From Leucaena leucocephala (Eukaryota > Streptophyta > Magnoliopsida > Fabales > Fabaceae): a stretch of 64,000 nucleotides of DNA. How positions within the stretch are numbered: position 1 is the first letter of the stretch; each line of letters opens with the position of its first letter. A program made the translations under genes and the position numbers. Under the pieces are notes generated by a model. That model saw only the letters and a list, made by a program, of their open reading frames with translations. It searched no databases and was not told where the DNA came from. Shown here one piece after another: positions 60,480 to 64,000 of this stretch. Location of the stretch: NCBI GenBank assembly GCA_037074615.1, contig CM073570.1, forward strand, positions 14,306,685 to 14,370,684, read 5' to 3'.

Positions 60480-60910
60480 AAAAATAATTTTTAGACGGCT
60501 TTTAGGATAGGATTTTTAAATATATATATATAAAAAATAATTTTAAATAAATGAATATTTAGATAGTTATTATCAGAAAGATTTTTATAATTAGAAAATT
60601 ATTAAAAAAATATATAATTTTATTAAAAATATAAGAGATGATAGAGAATGGAGAAGAAAGAAGAGATATGAGAGATGATAGAGAAAAAAGAAGAGAGAAA
60701 AGATAGTAAAGATAGTGTAAGAAAAAATAAAGGTAAAATAATAATTAGGTATTCCACAAACTCTTTTACTATTCTAGAAATTAGTCTCAATAGCTTATCT
60801 AAAATTTTTATTTTAAACCATAATTTTATCCAAAAATCTTTTTAGATAAATATAATTATTTATTTTAAAATTTTTTCAAATTAAGATTTTGGCCAACTAT
60901 TCTTTTAAAA
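60480..60910 (-). repeat. Dispersed repeat R2, reverse orientation
   Basis: Read in reverse it has the R2 order: the ATAATTATTTATTTTAAAAT side, CTATTCTAGAAATTAGTCTC, a GA-rich tract (CT-rich on the R2 strand), and AAATGAATATTTAGATAGTT. The opposite ends are TAGGATAGGATTTTT and TAAGATTTTGGCC. Confidence 0.55.
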
Positions 60911-62967
60911 CCTTGATTTTATATTTTTCTAAATAAACACTAAAAAAATATATCACTCTTTTTTTTATTATAAATCATTTGTATCTCAAAAGTTTAGTCT
61001 AAAATATAAGTCATTTACTGTAATAACTATTTTCTTATTTTATCCAATTGACAATTTAATGAAATAGGTGAGACAAAATGTGCACCATGTTTTTTTTTCA
61101 ATATCTTTTCTTTAATAAGGATAACTATAAAAAAATTAAATTTAATACAATTCTTAATATACAAATTTAGGGTATAAGTAACTTATAATGAGGAGTAAAT
61201 AGTATAATGAGTTAAAATTATAGTGACTAAATTTTTTTTTTATTTTGTAGAGTGCCTAAGTAGTGTTGATATAGTATTGTATGAGAGATGGACATGTGGC
61301 ACTCATGGATTATTATATTTTATGAATTATTTTTAAGAGAAAATTTTAGTTGATTTAAATTTAAAAAATTGTTAAAATTATAGATAATTATATTCTTACA
61401 AAATCCTCCTAACTATGGATTCGAATCCAACAACTTTCTAAGGTATAAACATACCTTACTAATTAGGCTAATTTTTAGTGGCTTTCTCTTAACTAATTCT
61501 TAAAATTAAAAAATATAGATAAATTAATTATTTATAATTTATATGTAGATAATTTGTAATATTTTTTTTAAAGAAAGTTTTGATAGGGGGACATTATAGA
61601 AAAGAAAATTTTGATATGCGAGACGAGAGGAAATGTGACTTGTTTTTAAGGTAGAATTAAGAACAATTGGCCAAACCAAACTTTTTAAATCAACCTTCTA
61701 TTTAAAATAAGAGGAATTAATTTATTAATCATTAATATTAATTATTAATAAGACATAATTTTTCAATCCTATACCGCCTACTATACTTTTTCACAATATA
61801 AGATTATTTAACTAATTGATAAAGGTTAAAAAATTATCTAGTCAAATTGATTTTTTGCTATTATTGTGTATAAATGTGTCATGTTTTTTAAAATATTATC
61901 GGAAGGAAAGAGCATTAAACGTGTGTAAGCCAAAGAAAGTAGCAAAAACTATAAAATTAATATTAAATTGTACGTTCAGTTGTTTATTATTATTAAAAAA
62001 TATTTTAAAAGTAAAATTATACTAAAAATATTTTATTATACTAAGTACTATAAAAAAATATTTTAGGGTATTAGATACATTTTAATACTAAACTCAGTTA
62101 TTTTATTTTTCCCCAAAAAAAACCTCGTAAAATAGGTAAAATAATTAAATTTAAGAAATCATGGATAAGCCAAAAAAATCAATAACAAAGAAACCAATTG
62201 AACTAAATTGGTAAAAAAAACGAAAACAGAGACTGCAGTCACAGATGTGGCAGAAAGCAGAAAGTGAAAAGGAGCATTCAAATTGGGCAAGTTTTGCATG
62301 TTAGCATCGGCTCTTTTTCCTGCGAGACGATCGCTCCATCATCATTTTTGCCCCTCCTTATTTAATTCACATATCGTACCATGCAGAATAAATAATGTAA
62401 ATCTTTTTTTATTATTATTTTTCTGAATACATCTAACTTAATTTAAAAAATTCATTGATAACCAGTTTTTATTTTTATTTTCTTAACAAACTATCCCACA
62501 TCATCGACTAATTCAAAATCAGGTAAGCCTAGTTTGGTTCGAGAAATGAGAAGGAGGGGAAAGTTTCTAATAATTTCAATTTTTAAAAAATTATTAAAAA
62601 ATCTTCTATTATAAATTTATTATGTAAAAGTATATAAAATTTATTTAAGCATGTAAATACATGATATAACTAGTACCTAATTTTAAATTCATAAAACTAA
62701 ATTTACTTAAATTTTTTTTATAAAAAAAAACAGAGTGTGACATCTCGACACTCAACTCAATCTTTTATATATATATATATATATATATTTCAAAAGAAAT
62801 ATTCGGATATATGAAATCAGAAAATCATATAATTATGGGGTTGGGTGGCTTTTGGTGGAGGAATGCTCGTCACCTACCCTTTTTTAAGTTCTCAAATCTC
62901 CAAAAACCAAGTTGGTGTGAGCGAGAGACCAAAAGCTTCCAGGTTCCAGCTTTAAGCTTCCACCTCT

Positions 62968-62986
62968 TCTCTCTCTCTCTCTCTCT
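62968..62986 (+). promoter_or_regulatory. CT-repeat in the leader of the zinc-finger gene
   Basis: An uninterrupted CT run ending three bases before the ATG. Pyrimidine-rich leaders of this kind are common at plant transcription starts and leaders. An effect on expression is inferred. Confidence 0.6.
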
Positions 62987-62988
62987 AA

Positions 62989-63897
62989 ATGGAGGAGAAG
63001 CACAAATGCAAGCTCTGCTCCAGAACTTTCGCTCATGGCAGATCACTCGGCGGCCACATGAAAGCCCATTTCGCCACTCTCCCTCTTCCGCCCAAGCCTC
63101 AACCACCCCCACCATCACTGCCTTCACCTTCATTCCCATCTTCTTCCTCACAAGATTCAGACGACAAGGCTCTGATTCATGTCCTCGGAGAAAATCCCGA
63201 GAACAGCTTCAAGCTCGCAGATCCTGAGTTCTCTTTCGTAGATACTACTGCTGGCTCAGTTATTGTTCAGGACCGAGAGAGCGAGACCGAGTCAAAGAAC
63301 CCAACTCGCCTTCGATCCAAGAGAACCAGAACCCAGAGGTTAACATCACCCAAGAAGCCTAAACCGAGTCTCTCCGAGTCACCGCCGCCCACTGAACCCG
63401 AACCGGCGAGCTCTGTTTCTGAAACTAGCACTGAAGAAGATGTCGCCATGTGTCTCCTTATGCTCTCCAGAGACAAATGGAAGAGAAACGCCGTGAAGGA
63501 AGAAGAAGATCGAGACGAGAAATCGAAGCGATTCGAGGAGATAAAGGTGAAGAAAGGAGTTCGCGGTAAGCACCAGTGTGAGAAATGCAGAAAAACGTTT
63601 CGATCATTTCGAGCATTGGGGAGTCACAGAAACGTCTGTTTTCGAGATGAAGAAGAAGCTAGAAACGCAGGTAACAACAACAACAACGATTCGATTTTCG
63701 AATGCCCATTTTGTTACAAGGTGTTCGGGTCGGGTCAAGCACTCGGAGGCCACAAGAGATCTCATCCTGTACAATCTTCATTGTCAACATTGAATTCTGC
63801 AACATTAATTAAGAAAAGCTTCATAGATCTCAACTTGCCAGCTCCAGCTGCAGCAGCAGCAGCAGAAGATGAACTCAGTGTGGTTTCTGATGCATGA
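62989..63897 (+). CDS. Three-finger C2H2 zinc-finger protein, ZAT1/4/9-like, with EAR motif
   Basis: Intron-less, 302 aa, a nuclear DNA-binding regulator, probably a repressor. Finger 1 is at the very N-terminus (Cys7, Cys10, His23, His27; core SLGGH). Finger 2 has Cys197, Cys200 and His213, but Cys217 in place of the last His (RALGSHRNVC). Finger 3 (Cys239, Cys242, His255, His259) has the plant QALGGH core. Between fingers 1 and 2 are a Pro-rich stretch, a basic KRTRTQR cluster (111-117) that may be a nuclear signal, and the conserved EEDVAMCLLMLSRDKW box (149-164) of ZAT proteins. The C-terminal IDLNLPAP (279-286) is an EAR repression motif, followed by an Ala run and DELSVVSDA. The start fits family N-termini (MEEKHKCKLC). 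The out-of-frame ATG at 62811 is not used. An exact orthologue cannot be named. Confidence 0.94.
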   Translation: MEEKHKCKLCSRTFAHGRSLGGHMKAHFATLPLPPKPQPPPPSLPSPSFPSSSSQDSDDKALIHVLGENPENSFKLADPEFSFVDTTAGSVIVQDRESETESKNPTRLRSKRTRTQRLTSPKKPKPSLSESPPPTEPEPASSVSETSTEEDVAMCLLMLSRDKWKRNAVKEEEDRDEKSKRFEEIKVKKGVRGKHQCEKCRKTFRSFRALGSHRNVCFRDEEEARNAGNNNNNDSIFECPFCYKVFGSGQALGGHKRSHPVQSSLSTLNSATLIKKSFIDLNLPAPAAAAAAEDELSVVSDA

Positions 63898-64000
63898 TTT
63901 TTTTCAGATCGTTCTTTGCGCAATTCAGTAAAGCAAATTAAACTCCTTTTTAGTTAATTCTTTATTTATTTCTTGTTTAGATCCAAAGCTTTTAGGCTGG
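63898..64000 (+). other. 3' UTR of the zinc-finger gene, cut by the window edge
   Basis: T-rich sequence directly after the stop codon. AATTAAA at 63936-63942 could be a polyadenylation signal. The end of the transcript may lie outside. Confidence 0.5.

Larger units (their letters stand above)
60024..62988. other. Gene-free region upstream of the zinc-finger gene
   Basis: AT-rich, with an R2 copy at 60480-60910 and a (TA)n tract at 62765-62788 about 200 bp before the gene. ORF 61816-62025 has no recognisable domain. The last 250 bp form the promoter and leader of the zinc-finger gene. Confidence 0.6.

Noticed and set aside
62811..63227. Plus-strand ORF starting upstream of the zinc-finger gene
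   Set aside because: It is out of frame with the zinc fingers and runs through the CT-rich leader; the ATG at 62989 gives the family N-terminus.

Overview
This is nuclear DNA of a flowering plant, almost certainly a eudicot. Genes are intron-rich with GT-AG splicing, the protein families are plant-specific (TIP2 aquaporin, Agenet protein of the G2484-1 type, plant O-fucosyltransferase, plant matrix metalloproteinase, ZAT-like zinc finger), and the very AT-rich intergenic DNA carries plant transposons (hAT, Copia, Stowaway MITEs, tRNA-derived SINEs). I cannot name the species.

Layout. 1-1953: 3' part of a broken hAT transposon. 2085-3596 (minus): three-exon TIP2 aquaporin, 249 aa. 3.7-13.5 kb: AT-rich, gene-free, with dispersed repeats and a dead LINE end. 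13.5-26.1 kb (plus): a large gene with a leader intron and 14 coding exons for a 2161-aa Agenet-domain protein. 28044-33021 (minus): nine-exon O-fucosyltransferase family gene, 558 aa, with a Stowaway MITE in its last intron. 33.3-35.9 kb: repeats, including a 24-bp perfect inverted repeat inside a local duplication. 35900-42450: a complete but coding-dead Ty1/Copia element on the minus strand (343-bp LTRs, TTAAT target duplication). 43498-44280: a non-autonomous hAT element with a perfect 8-bp target duplication, derived from the same family as the element at the left edge. 44.3-54.6 kb: repeats, including two full-length SINEs with target duplications. 54728-55807 (plus): single-exon matrix metalloproteinase. 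59622-60023: decayed NFD6-like small gene. 62989-63897 (plus): single-exon C2H2 zinc-finger repressor.

The five intact genes are independent housekeeping, membrane, wall or regulatory genes, not an operon or pathway. From memory, the TIP2 / G2484-1 pair are neighbours in Arabidopsis (AT4G17340 / AT4G17330), and an O-fucosyltransferase, an MMP and a ZAT-like gene lie elsewhere on the same chromosome arm. The window therefore looks like a transposon-expanded version of an old collinear block. I looked for an undescribed system and found none that the sequence supports. The most informative signals are transposon structures, local rearrangements and a few gene-level oddities. All exon coordinates were derived by hand from splice signals and reading frames; for each multi-exon gene the summed CDS length is a multiple of three with no internal stop.
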